DNA from: Neurospora tetraspora
Lineage: Eukaryota > Ascomycota > Sordariomycetes > Sordariales > Sordariaceae
Direction of reading: 5' to 3'
Assembly (NCBI RefSeq): GCF_033439725.1
Contig: NW_026944384.1
Span: forward strand, 6,262,001-6,326,000
Length of the DNA: 64,000 bases
Shown piece after piece: positions 10,929 through 21,468 of this stretch. A program made the position numbers and the translations under genes. Each line of letters begins with the position of its first letter. Within the stretch, counting starts at the first letter, position 1. Below the pieces are notes generated by a model. It made no database searches and was not told where the DNA came from. It saw nothing but the letters and a program-made list of their open reading frames with translations.

Positions 10929-12770
10929 CTAACTCTTCTCATTCCCAACAGCAGGCAGCGTACTCGGCTCATTCTCATTCGTCACCCCGCTATACGCCGG
11001 CCTGGGCACTCCATCCGGAATCACCGGCCCACTCATCATCTCCGCCATCGCCTCGTCGTAGCTCGGCGGCGCGTCGTCATACGGCGGCTCTTCCTGTCCT
11101 GGCGCCAGTTGCGGCGGGTACAAGGGGTCTGCTGGCGGCGGTACCACTCCAGCTGCCACTCCTGAAAAGGCGGGTGGTGGTTGGGCGGTGTTAGTTCGTG
11201 GGGGTAGGGCTGGCGGCTGTTGCTGTGGCGCTGTTGAAGGACCGGCTTCGGCGGAGGAGGAGGTGGTGGGACGCGCTGGTTGCGATGGTGGACGCCGGGA
11301 TTGAGGACGCTTGTTCTTGCCTTGCTTCATGGCTTCGATGAGGGCGGCGGGCGGGGCGATGCCGGAGTAGACTTCTACGGAAGAGAAGTGCAGCGGGAGG
11401 TGGATTTCCTGGGCGAGGTCGGCGCCTTCGTGCTTGTTGCGGCCGAAGAGGGAGGTGCTGGCGTGGGCGTGGGAGCCAGAGGCGAGGGGTTTGCCCCAGG
11501 AGAGACCGAGTTTGACTTCGAGTTGGTATTCACGGCTGTGTTAAAGGGTGGAGTTAGTAGAGTTCTGGAGGGATGCTCGGAGGAAAAGGGGAACTAACCT
11601 GAGGTTACATGTGACAAAGCTCGGCATGATGGTGTTTGGTAAGGGTTGGTTGCACCAGATGTCGTTTGGCAGGACCACTTCTGTCCCCACAGCGTCTCCG
11701 AGTCTCGAGACGGGAATGCTGAGTCCCTGTCGTGATACAATCACCCAGCGACTGGTCTCTGTGTTGATCAGATCGTGACATCTGACATCCGTCTGGCCAA
11801 TCAGGTCGATCTGGATGGCCGTTAGGAAGATCTCTGCGTCTGATCCCGCAAGCTTCTTTGCAATGAGACGGAGTGGGATCGGTTGGTTGCAAGTGATGAT
11901 GGCAGGATGGGGAAGTCGAGCGGACATCTCTATCGACGGAGGCACTTCGGGCTCAGTTGTAAGTTTCCCGTCAGCCGTTGTTGGGGCTGAAGATGACCCT
12001 GCGTTGCTACTCCCGCTCCACCCGCTGAAGAAAGAAGCCCGTTTCTTTGAAGGCGCGTTTGTCATTGGGCTTCGTGGACGGAATGTGAAGGGTCGTCTGG
12101 CATAGGCTTCGTGGTTCGTCTTGGGCGGCCTTGGAGGCTCAATGGGAAGGAATTTCAAGCCGGTCGCCATCCTCCAGTTCTCCTTGAAAATACCCGGTCT
12201 CTGAATGGTAACCTTGACATAGTACCGGATCTCGCACTGGCCTGGGAATCCGGTGAAACTGGGTGGGAGCGTCTTTGTGACATGGGAGTACATCAGCTGC
12301 TTGGTGCCGTCCATAACACGAATGCCACCGAGACCGAACAAGCCAGCACCTGACGCTATTCCACCAGCACCGGAGAGGCCTCCGAGTTTGGCCATGGCGA
12401 CAGGGTCACCGCAAGCATTGTTGAAGGGAACCTTGAACTGGAAAGGGAATCTGTGTTGGCCGGCGGCTAGGACATAGGGCTGTTGCAACGCGTTGCTCTT
12501 CTCGTCGGGGGGGAAGGCCTGGGTGACTTTGTATAGGATCTTGTGGTTCTCGTAGATAACATCCCCCGTTGGAGTGCGCTCCTTCTGAGCGATGCCCGTC
12601 CCTGAGCCATCGGCGGGTACTCCCAAGGCCGACTTGGCTTCACCCTCAAGCTTGACGATGATGCCACCAATCTGCTCTGGACGACTGAGAGTGAGGACGA
12701 CCTGGCCGCGGATGATGTCCAGGTTTGTGTAGAATTCGGGAGGGTTTTCGAGAGCTATCCTTATCGACAT
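10929..12770 (-). CDS. Alpha-arrestin (ART-like trafficking adaptor) with PPSY motif
   Basis: Exon 1 is 12770-11599, the intron is 11598-11536 (63 nt) and exon 2 is 11535-10929, giving 592 aa. The N-terminus (MSIRIALENPPEFYTNLDII, then RGQVVLTLSRPEQIGGIIVKL) is a typical arrestin N-domain. The C-domain runs from about residue 270 to 450 and crosses the intron in phase (NLS|REYQLEVKLGLSWGK). The C-tail is Pro-rich and carries PPYDDAPPSYDEA, a PPxY-type ligand for the WW domains of Rsp5/Nedd4 ubiquitin ligases. Alpha-arrestins recruit that ligase to plasma-membrane transporters or receptors for ubiquitination and endocytosis. The particular ART subtype and its cargo cannot be told from sequence alone. 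It is divergently arranged with DIM1, with a 697-bp shared promoter region. Confidence 0.9.
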
Positions 12771-14772
<2,002 letters not shown>

Positions 14773-15168
14773 ACACTGTTGTTATTACGAACAAGCACAG
14801 GAATAATCGGCGTACCGGGCGTTTTTGGGGATCGGGAAAATGTTGCTTTTACAATTCTTTGTTTTGTTCCATCTGTCGTGGAAATACCATTGATCTCTAT
14901 ACTAGGATTTGGACGATTATATAAGCCAACGAATCAGCCTGCCATTTTTGCAGGGAATCGAACCATATTGATTCTTCGTTTGGATCACTAGCGCGTCCGT
15001 TGTTGTTTTCTTCTTCATCGCCTTCAAGAAATGATCCTGAGAAGCAACTGCTGACAACACCAGACCTACCGCACCGAGATGTCTTCTATAGTAACACCAT
15101 GGATCGGGGAGCGGTCAGCAACGTAGAGGTATCACTAAAACAAGTCGCCGTTCTTATCCTTCTCTTCC
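14773..15168. other. Short intergenic region after DIM1
   Basis: It probably contains the DIM1 3' UTR and polyadenylation region. No gene or motif is supported. An alternative open frame starting at 15000 overlaps it but runs out of frame with the better candidate that begins at 15169. Confidence 0.4.
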
Positions 15169-15978
15169 ATGCTTCCACCTCCATCTTCTGGACCCGACAA
15201 CCACAGCCGCAGCCCCCGACCCAAGCAAGGTCTCAGCATCGGTGCCATCGCCGGCATCGCGGCCCTAGCATCCCTCTACTTCTGCATCCGCCGCCGACAG
15301 AAACACTACAAACAGCCGCCGCCTCGCTCCCTCTACCAGCAGCCCGACCAGTTCAACGCAGCCACACACTCACGACTCTTCCTGGGGCAACTGACGGTCC
15401 CGGCGGCGCCACCGTTTCGAGTCCGACCTTCTCCCATGCTCCGACCTTCCGGCACCTCCCCCGACATCTCCTTCCATCCCATCTTTTTCCTCACCTCACA
15501 TTCCATCCCAAGTTTCAACTACACAATGTCGAGAGGAATGCTCATTCATTCCCGGAGATCGAATCCCAACATCTTCGGAAGCTCCCAGTCCAGACCTCGA
15601 GCCCCCGACCGAGCGAGCGAGTCGCCTCGGGATTCCTCTCTCAACAACCCCAACCAGTCAAAATGCACAAACTCCGCAAACGCAAACCAACTTTTTCTGA
15701 AAAAAACGCTTGTATTTGGCGGATCCAACGGGCCGTTAAAAACCCCAGTGGGGAAAAGGTACCCGGTCTACTTTACAGGCCCGAAGAACCAACCAAACCA
15801 AAACCAAACCAAAACCAAACCAAAGCCAAATCCGCTGATCAAGGCCAAATCCGCCTCATTTCCCAACAGCCCCTATGTCTCTTCTCCGCCTTCTTCACCC
15901 TCCCCTCCCCAGCCTTGTACTCCTCCGCCGCCTTCCTCACCGCCTCCCGCCACCGCTGCCACTGCGTGTACTCATTAA
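15169..15978 (+). CDS. Candidate single-pass membrane protein, uncharacterised
   Basis: This is an open frame of 269 codons. After a short polar start, residues about 21-40 (GLSIGAIAGIAALASLYFCI) form one hydrophobic helix followed at once by RRRQKH. That arrangement is typical of fungal type I or III membrane anchors with a cytosolic basic flank. The rest is Pro/Ser/Asn-rich and disordered, with a QNQTKTKPK tract from the CCAAAA repeat at 15789-15829. No ectodomain or signal peptide is evident, so a first exon may be missing. A hydrophobic stretch in another frame just upstream (about 15090-15180) could belong to it. A second frame is open over the same bases, so coding status is uncertain. 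Confidence 0.3.
   Translation: MLPPPSSGPDNHSRSPRPKQGLSIGAIAGIAALASLYFCIRRRQKHYKQPPPRSLYQQPDQFNAATHSRLFLGQLTVPAAPPFRVRPSPMLRPSGTSPDISFHPIFFLTSHSIPSFNYTMSRGMLIHSRRSNPNIFGSSQSRPRAPDRASESPRDSSLNNPNQSKCTNSANANQLFLKKTLVFGGSNGPLKTPVGKRYPVYFTGPKNQPNQNQTKTKPKPNPLIKAKSASFPNSPYVSSPPSSPSPPQPCTPPPPSSPPPATAATACTH
15789..15829. repeat. CCAAA/CCAAAA tandem repeat
   Basis: Seven to eight imperfect units of CCAAA(A) in a row. They give an Asn/Gln/Thr/Lys-rich tract in the candidate membrane protein frame. Confidence 0.85.
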
Positions 15979-16366
15979 TGTCCCCAAACCGCTCCTGATA
16001 TTCCTGCTCCTGCGCCTCGATCTTCCTCTCCAGCTCCTCGATCTCCTTATCCAGCTCCTCCTGCTGCTGCTGCTCCTCACGAACCTCCTGCCACACCCTA
16101 TCACACACCTTGCTCAGAGACTCCTCCAGACTCTCCTCCTTCTCCTCCTCCTCCTCCTGCTGCTGCTCCTCCTGCTCCTCCTCCTCCTCCTCCTCCCTCT
16201 TCCGCTTCACCCCCCTGCTGCTATGTACAAGATCGCTGTTCGTTTCGCTCGGATACATCCTAAGAAAGCTAGCTAAATATCCCGCCGCCGGAGGAGCAGC
16301 AGCAGCAGGAACTCGTACTGCAGCCAGAGGCTCAGAGTTAGTCGACATTCGGTTCATAGAAGGCAT
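15839..16366 (-). CDS. Hypothetical Glu-rich coiled-coil protein (copy 1 of a local duplication)
   Basis: The ATG at 16366 opens a 175-codon frame. It has a short N-terminal segment rich in Ala/Pro, then a basic patch GVKRKR, then a long Glu/Gln-rich stretch, then about 60 residues with strong heptad character (EELDKEIEELERKIEAQEQE) and a C-terminal region with DINEYTQWQRWREAV. No known domain is recognised. A partial, decayed homologue lies 1.6 kb away on the same strand, and the similarity extends into the sequence upstream of the ATG. That supports a real duplicated gene rather than a chance frame. The KRKR patch could be a nuclear signal. The (CTC)n-like DNA behind the Glu run is prone to length change. 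Confidence 0.5.
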   Translation of the reverse strand: MPSMNRMSTNSEPLAAVRVPAAAAPPAAGYLASFLRMYPSETNSDLVHSSRGVKRKREEEEEEEQEEQQQEEEEEKEESLEESLSKVCDRVWQEVREEQQQQEELDKEIEELERKIEAQEQEYQERFGDINEYTQWQRWREAVRKAAEEYKAGEGRVKKAEKRHRGCWEMRRIWP

Positions 16367-16475
16367 GATGATTGATTGAGAGTGTAAACTTAGCTGGTTT
16401 TGTGATTGCGATTGAAAAAAAGCTTGTTGTGTGGTTGATGAACAAGAGCACAAGTTTGTTGAAAGAGGGAAGAAA
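16088..16475 (-). repeat. Direct repeat, copy 1 (coding start plus upstream region of the Glu-rich gene)
   Basis: This segment aligns by eye, with moderate to high identity and small indels, to 17788-18143. Shared landmarks are CACCCCCCTGCT, ATGTACA-GATCGCTGTT, CCGCCGGAGGA, the ACTCG-ACTGCAGCCA block and the upstream GTGATTGCGATTG and GAGCACAAGTTTG blocks. Both copies have the same orientation. Confidence 0.85.
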
Positions 16476-16740
16476 TGGAATTTGGGGGAGGGGCAGGACG
16501 GAATTCCTTATGGCCCCCGCGACGAGTGGCTGGTGCGTGGGCTGTGGCAGTCGTGGCAAATCTGCAGACCTCTTGCATGATTGCATCTGAGGGGGTTTGT
16601 ATGCTGTGAGGCGGTTCGTAGGTGACGCGGGAGGGGGTTTGTATGCAGTTCTACCAGCAGCCTGGCCGAGGACCTCGGTATTTAGGTTTCCTGGTCTCGA
16701 AGGGCGTAGACCCCAATGGAATCAAGCTGCAATGCATGTC

Positions 16741-16748
16741 GTTGCATG
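16741..16748. repeat. Left target-site duplication of the MITE
   Basis: GTTGCATG, identical to 17214-17221 on the other side of the element. Confidence 0.9.
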
Positions 16749-17213
16749 CAGCGGTCAACATTAGCCAAGCCGAGCCGAGCTGGACCTTCGACTCGGCTCG
16801 GCTTGCCTTACCAGAAGGCCAGCTCGGCTTGACTGTGGCTCGGCTCGAGCTGGCTTGTTGAGCTTGCTTCGAAATTTATATACCAAAATCCTCCTTTTTC
16901 CCCGCAAGTAAGAACAATTAACCACTTTTTACAACGCTTCTATTAGTAAAACCTATAAATTATACACTCTAACGCAGATACGGATGTTGAAGAGACGAAA
17001 ATTTTTATATATGTACCTCGGTCTAGTCATCCTGCAGAAGAATTTGGGTATATACTCCAAGAAATAATAGGAGTTACTAATTATACAAGCCGGACGAGCC
17101 GAGCCGAGCTAAGCCTACCCTCCGGCTTGCTCAAAATTTTGGCTGGCTTGGCTCGTTAAAAATATCTTGAGCTCGGCGCGGCTCGAGCCCAGCTTGGCTA
17201 ATGTTGACCGCTG
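16749..17213. mobile_element. hAT-type MITE (non-autonomous DNA transposon), 465 bp
   Basis: The element has perfect 22-bp terminal inverted repeats that begin CAGCGGTCAACATTAGCCAA. They lie at 16749-16770 and, inverted, at 17192-17213. It is flanked by an exact 8-bp duplication GTTGCATG at 16741-16748 and 17214-17221. An 8-bp target duplication and a CAG-initial repeat are the hallmarks of the hAT superfamily. The arms (about 120 bp each) are GC-rich and packed with subterminal GGCTCG/CGAGCC words on both strands, as hAT transposase-binding regions often are. The centre (about 16866-17085) is AT-rich and encodes nothing. With no transposase it must have been moved in trans. Intact ends and target duplication suggest a recent insertion or weak mutation pressure. 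Confidence 0.9.
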
Positions 17214-17221
17214 GTTGCATG
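17214..17221. repeat. Right target-site duplication of the MITE
   Basis: GTTGCATG, identical to 16741-16748. Confidence 0.9.
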
Positions 17222-17724
17222 CGACTGCATATGATGGCTGCCGTTGGCATTGTTTTGAAGCGGCCCGGGAGGTTCTCAGGGTTCTCACAATCCGGACGGG
17301 CGCTCGCCATAGCGGCAAGCCAGGCTTGAATTGATTCGGCGAGAAATCAGCAAGCAGAGGATCTAGAATGCGGGACGGTATCAGAGGCTGGAAGTCCTGG
17401 GGCCTGTACGGGTAGAGATGGTTGGTTTGATGGTGTGGTAGTTGATTGCCTCTACAAGAACGAAAGCTACCTAAGTAGGCCATGAGAGACTCCAACAATC
17501 CAAGTCCAGAGGTCCCTCCTCATCATGTACTCAGTGTTGAACCATACGGAGGAGGTGATCACGAGAGACGACGAAAAGTGGTGGTGAATGTCTTGATTGA
17601 TTGAAGAGAGAGAGAGAAAGACCAAAGGAAAAGGGACGAAGTCCAGCTTATATACAGGGTAAGCATGTGTGGATCGTATCCACCTTGTGCCAACAATGCC
17701 AAGACATGGTGATGGCTTCAACAC

Positions 17725-18030
17725 TCAGTGTACCTTCCCTACTACTAATGTATAAAGTATAAGGACCTGCAATCTGGTTGGAAACTCAGCTCGAAGCCAC
17801 ACCTCATCGCACAATCTATTCGCCAGCTGCTCCAGACTCTCCTCCTCCTCCCTCTTCCTCTTCACCCCCCTGCTATGTACATGATCGCTGTTTTTGTTTT
17901 CGCTGATTTCGCTGACTGGATACATTCTATGGAAACTACTAGATAACCCCCCCGCCGGAGGAACAGCAGCAGTCGGAACTCGCACTGCAGCCAAAGGCTC
18001 AGAGAGTCAGTGGAGTGTCTGTTCGACATT
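17725..18030 (-). pseudogene. Decayed partial copy of the Glu-rich gene (copy 2)
   Basis: One minus-strand frame encodes AAVRVPTAAVPPAGG, SSFHRMYP, SDVHSRGVKRKREEEE-like and ESLEQLANRLCDEVW segments that match copy 1 (AAVRVPAAAAPPAAG, SFLRMYP, HSSRGVKRKREEEE, ESLSKVCDRVW). The equivalent ATG at about 18030 (MSNRHSTDS) reads into a different frame because of extra bases before the AAVRV block. The Glu run is short, and the C-terminal coiled coil is absent and replaced by unrelated sequence. This looks like a truncated, frameshifted duplicate. A spliced gene joining the upstream frame near 18140-18580 to it cannot be excluded. Confidence 0.55.
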
Positions 18031-18143
18031 TTGATTGAATTCGGATGATAAACTTGGCTGGTTTCGTGATTGCGATTGCAAAAAAGCTTGTCGTTGTGGT
18101 TGATCGTTCGGAGCACAAGTTTGATGTAAGAGGGAAGCTCGTA
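17788..18143 (-). repeat. Direct repeat, copy 2
   Basis: Matches 16088-16475 in the same orientation, including the presumed promoter-proximal part. The copies are about 1.3 kb apart, with the MITE between them. Confidence 0.85.
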
Positions 18144-18501
18144 ACCTTCCTCGCGCAACTTCTTGCTATCCTGATCCGGGTAACTCCGTGAGAGTTCCTG
18201 TATCCGAAGCGAGTAGTATGATGACGTTGGAGTGTCGGGACGTTCCGGAGGTGAGAGGCTTGGACTGGATTGACGGAAGGAAAGGAAGTCCACGTCTGTG
18301 GGCGTAAAGCTTGTCTGAATGGATCTCTTGGGATATGGGTATGAGGGGTCCCATTGCCCACATGAGGGATATGGAGGTAGTGCCGCACGTTGTGCTTGTC
18401 GTGTTGTATGCGCCTCGGTGGTGGTGGACGTTGTGCCTCTTTCAGAATCCGGCAATCCGCTGACGAGGTCGTGGAACAGACGCTTCGCTGTGGCACTGAA
18501 A

Positions 18502-18740
18502 CCGAAGACCGATGAGGAAGACCTGAGATCACCGCAAAGCGGGTTAGCCAAACCGAGCGCGACAAGGTAACAATACAAAGAGTCTCAAGGTCTCCACTGG
18601 CTAAGTAGGCCTGACGAAGTAGGATTCGCACCTACCTGATGAAGAAAGAAAAAGCTGAATGATGCCGAAAACCGATGACTGATGATAAAGACCCGAGATG
18701 ACTGACCGCAAAGGAAGTTAGCCAAATGAACACGAGGTAA
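18502..18740. repeat. Second pair of short direct repeats (18502-18570 and 18665-18740)
   Basis: Two segments of about 70 bp share CCGAA-ACCGATGA, GAGAT, ACCGCAAAG, GTTAGCCAAA and CGA(CAA)GGTAA in the same order, with small indels. An echo (AGCTAGCCAAAG) occurs near 19123. This is a decayed local duplication with no coding signal of its own. Confidence 0.7.
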
Positions 18741-19788
18741 GCCAGCTGCCCAGGAGGGTTGTTTTGATGGGAGAGGCAATGGTTGATTAGGAGAACGGAC
18801 CTTAAGTGGTCAAGCACGAAGCGTGGCCGGCCTACTGGGCGTAGCATGGGCTACCAGCTGCTTGGCTTTGGTCTTGTCGAACAACCAGGTAGAGAATCGA
18901 CATGGCGAATGAAGAACGCAAGCTGGTGGTGGCATTGGTGAATGCCTTGAAGCAGGTTATGGAAGATCAAGAGCCCTTGGCGAAATGGAACAGCATTGGG
19001 CGTATGATGTGACGGAAGTAGAAGGCCGAGGACAGAAAATGGGCTGGATCAAGTACTTGTCTGATGAATAAAGGAGGAAACGGAATATGGTTGAGAAGTG
19101 CTTGATTCTGATGAGCAAAAGAAGCTAGCCAAAGGGCTGGGGGAGACGTCTTTATATATATAAATCCAGGGAGCCCACCAGACTTCCAATCAGCCGTTTG
19201 GGTTATTTTCGTGGATGGCTTCCTTCCCTGACAGACTTGTGCTCCTTCTGTGCCAGCCAATGTTGTGACGGCTTCCTTCTAGTTGTAAGGACGGCTGCCT
19301 TCCTTTTACATGTGGGTGGGAAACAGGTGTGGGTGGCAGGCCTAAAATATTGCAAATGAGTGTCAGTGGAGGGAAGCCGAAAGGAAGAGTGGCAGATGGT
19401 AGATACTATACTTGGAACAGGTGGACTTGGAAGAGCCAGGCAGGCGCGATGCTTCCGCCCAACTAGACTCATGTCCCCCTTCAACCCACAGCAACCATCG
19501 CCCAGCGCGCGAACGGAGTTGCTCTTCAACTGGGTCTTGTCATTCACCGACGGAACACTGACATCAAGCATCTTCGGGTCATTGTTGTCGGATACTGACC
19601 AAGAGACAAGAGCAAAGCTCAGCTTTCTTCCTCGCATCCCCAGCCCATAGCCAGAGATTACAATGAAAAAAGCGAAAAAAAAAAGCCAGAAGCCAAAAAA
19701 AACCCCAGAAAAAAGGTATTGATTCTTCAACCCTTTTTGTCTCCATTTTTTTTTTTTTTTTTTTTTTTGGCCAGAGTCATTAGGGTCA
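18741..19788. other. Non-coding stretch in the accessory region
   Basis: No gene is supported; frames are short on both strands. It ends with a 23-base T run at 19746-19768 and purine-rich AAAAAGCCAGAAGCC words before it. Confidence 0.4.
19746..19768. repeat. Poly-T tract (23 nt)
   Basis: An uninterrupted run of 23 T, just downstream of the small Lys-rich minus-strand ORF. Confidence 0.9.
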
Positions 19789-20166
19789 TTAGGTTTCAGC
19801 CTTCTTCGCCTTCCTCCGCTGCCTCCTCTCCCTCTCCCTCTTCTTCCTCCCCTCCGACTTCTTCACCACCTTACAGGTACAGGTATGTTCCCCAAATCTT
19901 TTCCATGGGCGCCCTTCTTGCCGCTTTGAAAACGGTTTAACTTGCTTGCCGCACTTCTTCTTCTTCCCCTTGCCCTTGGGCTGAGGAGTAGAACAATAGG
20001 TGCGGGAAGGATGAGGCGCTGCCAGAGTCTTTTGAGCTACTGACCTCTCCTGCCCCTCCCCCTGCTGTTTGTCAAATTCAATTGTTTTCAAAGCGGCTAG
20101 AAGGGGCCCCATGTCAAAGACATGAGGAATATACCTGCGCTTGCCTGTAGGCTTTGTTGGTGCCAT
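19789..20166 (-). CDS. Small Lys-rich hypothetical protein carrying an inverted copy of its own N-terminus
   Basis: The ATG at 20166 opens a 125-codon frame. The N-terminus MAPTKPTGKRRYIPHVFDMG continues with PLLAALKTIEFDK. The middle is rich in Ser/Pro/Gln. The C-terminus is strongly basic (GKGKKKKCGK, then KKSEGRKKRERERRQRRKAK). Bases 19880-19944, which encode the KPFSKRQEGRPWKRFGEHTC region, are an inverted copy (about 80% identity over 65 bp) of bases 20073-20137, which encode YIPHVFDMGPLLAALKT. Read on the plus strand, the inverted copy itself encodes RYVPQIFSMGALLAALKT. No known domain is recognised. The transcript could fold into a long hairpin. Coding is plausible but unproven. Confidence 0.45.
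   Translation of the reverse strand: MAPTKPTGKRRYIPHVFDMGPLLAALKTIEFDKQQGEGQERSVAQKTLAAPHPSRTYCSTPQPKGKGKKKKCGKQVKPFSKRQEGRPWKRFGEHTCTCKVVKKSEGRKKRERERRQRRKAKKAET
19880..20137. repeat. Inverted repeat, two 65-bp arms with a 128-bp spacer
   Basis: Arm A is 19880-19944, beginning CAGGTATGTTCC. Arm B is 20137-20073 on the minus strand, beginning CAGGTATATTCC. By eye, 52 of 65 positions match without gaps, with a run of 14 identical bases (GCCGCTTTGAAAAC). Differences include transversions, so they are not just the C-to-T changes of repeat-induced point mutation. Confidence 0.85.
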
Positions 20167-21468
20167 TGTGTAATTGTTCGAAAGTGTGTGTGAGAAATGA
20201 GCATTTGATGTCAAAATGACGAAGTTGGGGAAAAGGGAAAGAAAGAGAGAGAGAAATGAAGGAGCGACGAGACGTCCTTATGAACCAGTTGAAAAAATGG
20301 AAGTTGGACTGTGCTCACCTGCAGCAATTCACCTCGACTTGAGTGGCGATTTGAAGCCCACGATATGTGGTTGACGCAAGGCGCTGCAGCAATGCCAAAA
20401 CTTTAAAATACTGCTTCCTGCACATATCGGAGATGATAAGAAAATAATGTTCCGCGCAGATATATGCAATGCTAACCTTCTAAGCAGTCCAATGCATGCT
20501 CCTTGCCTCCCCTTATTTTCCATCCGTGTTTTCTGGAATGCTCCCTTCTCGAAAACTCCGGCTGATCTGGCAACATCTCTTTCTGCCAATTCCCACTTTC
20601 GACCACTATGTCCACAGCTTACACCATGTCCGATTAGGACATCATGCTGTAGATGCACATGGTACGCAGGATGTAGATGGCCCAGGCAAATGGGACGCAG
20701 GACACGTAGACCAGAAGCTGGGTCCATCCATAACTCTTCACCAACATGGTACACGACTCGGAGGAATATTTTTCTCCGGAACACCCACACACATCATCGA
20801 AGCAGCAGTCGGTGCCGTCCGACCGGCATCTTTTGCTTTCCTCACCTTATGCTACTTGCCCGCGCAGTTTTCCTCCCGTATGTTTATCGCAGAATGGCTT
20901 GGGACCGACATGAATGAACCGATTGAAGTTCTCCCTCCTGCAAAGACCAAAATCCTTCAATCACCACGCACTGCCAAGGTCCGAAACTCACAGAAACCGT
21001 GAGGATATTGTGAATAAATTGTACAGCAGTTTTTTGTACGAGAGGGGGCAAAAGCGCCAGGACTGACGAGAGAGTGTCTGTGTAGGAGACAGAGTAAGAG
21101 ATGTCGTCGTGAAGGCTCAGGGGTTAACGTTATATGGCCCGTGCGTGTGCAAGAGGGCATGCTGACCGTTCACCTCGGCCTGTTCACCTTGCTCACCTTG
21201 TCCAAGAAGGACTCCAACAACATGGGTCCTCAGCCACACTTCCAAGTTCACTCACACTGTCCGAAGCCCACTGTAACCTCACTGTACCCACCAGCCGCAT
21301 GTCCACACCGTGGCGTTTCGTCACTACTCACACTTTCTTACACGACCACGACGGGCAATACATACTTGCGAATCACTTCATTCCCATATCCCACCCAGCA
21401 CACCACTCTTTTCTAACGCCCGAACGGCATCCCAGCACACCGGTATCGTCATCATCCACTCCGCAAAA
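20167..21468. other. Intergenic region before the TMEM234-like gene
   Basis: No gene is supported. Frames of up to 168 codons on the plus strand (about 20447-21002) show no conserved motif or convincing splice sites. The last 300 bases are the likely promoter and 5' UTR of the next gene. Confidence 0.4.

Noticed and set aside
17862-18578. 238-codon minus frame upstream of the decayed Glu-rich copy
   Set aside because: Ser/Pro-rich with some protein-like stretches, but it runs through the repeat in a frame different from the homologous coding frame. It could be an exon, yet the evidence is too thin.
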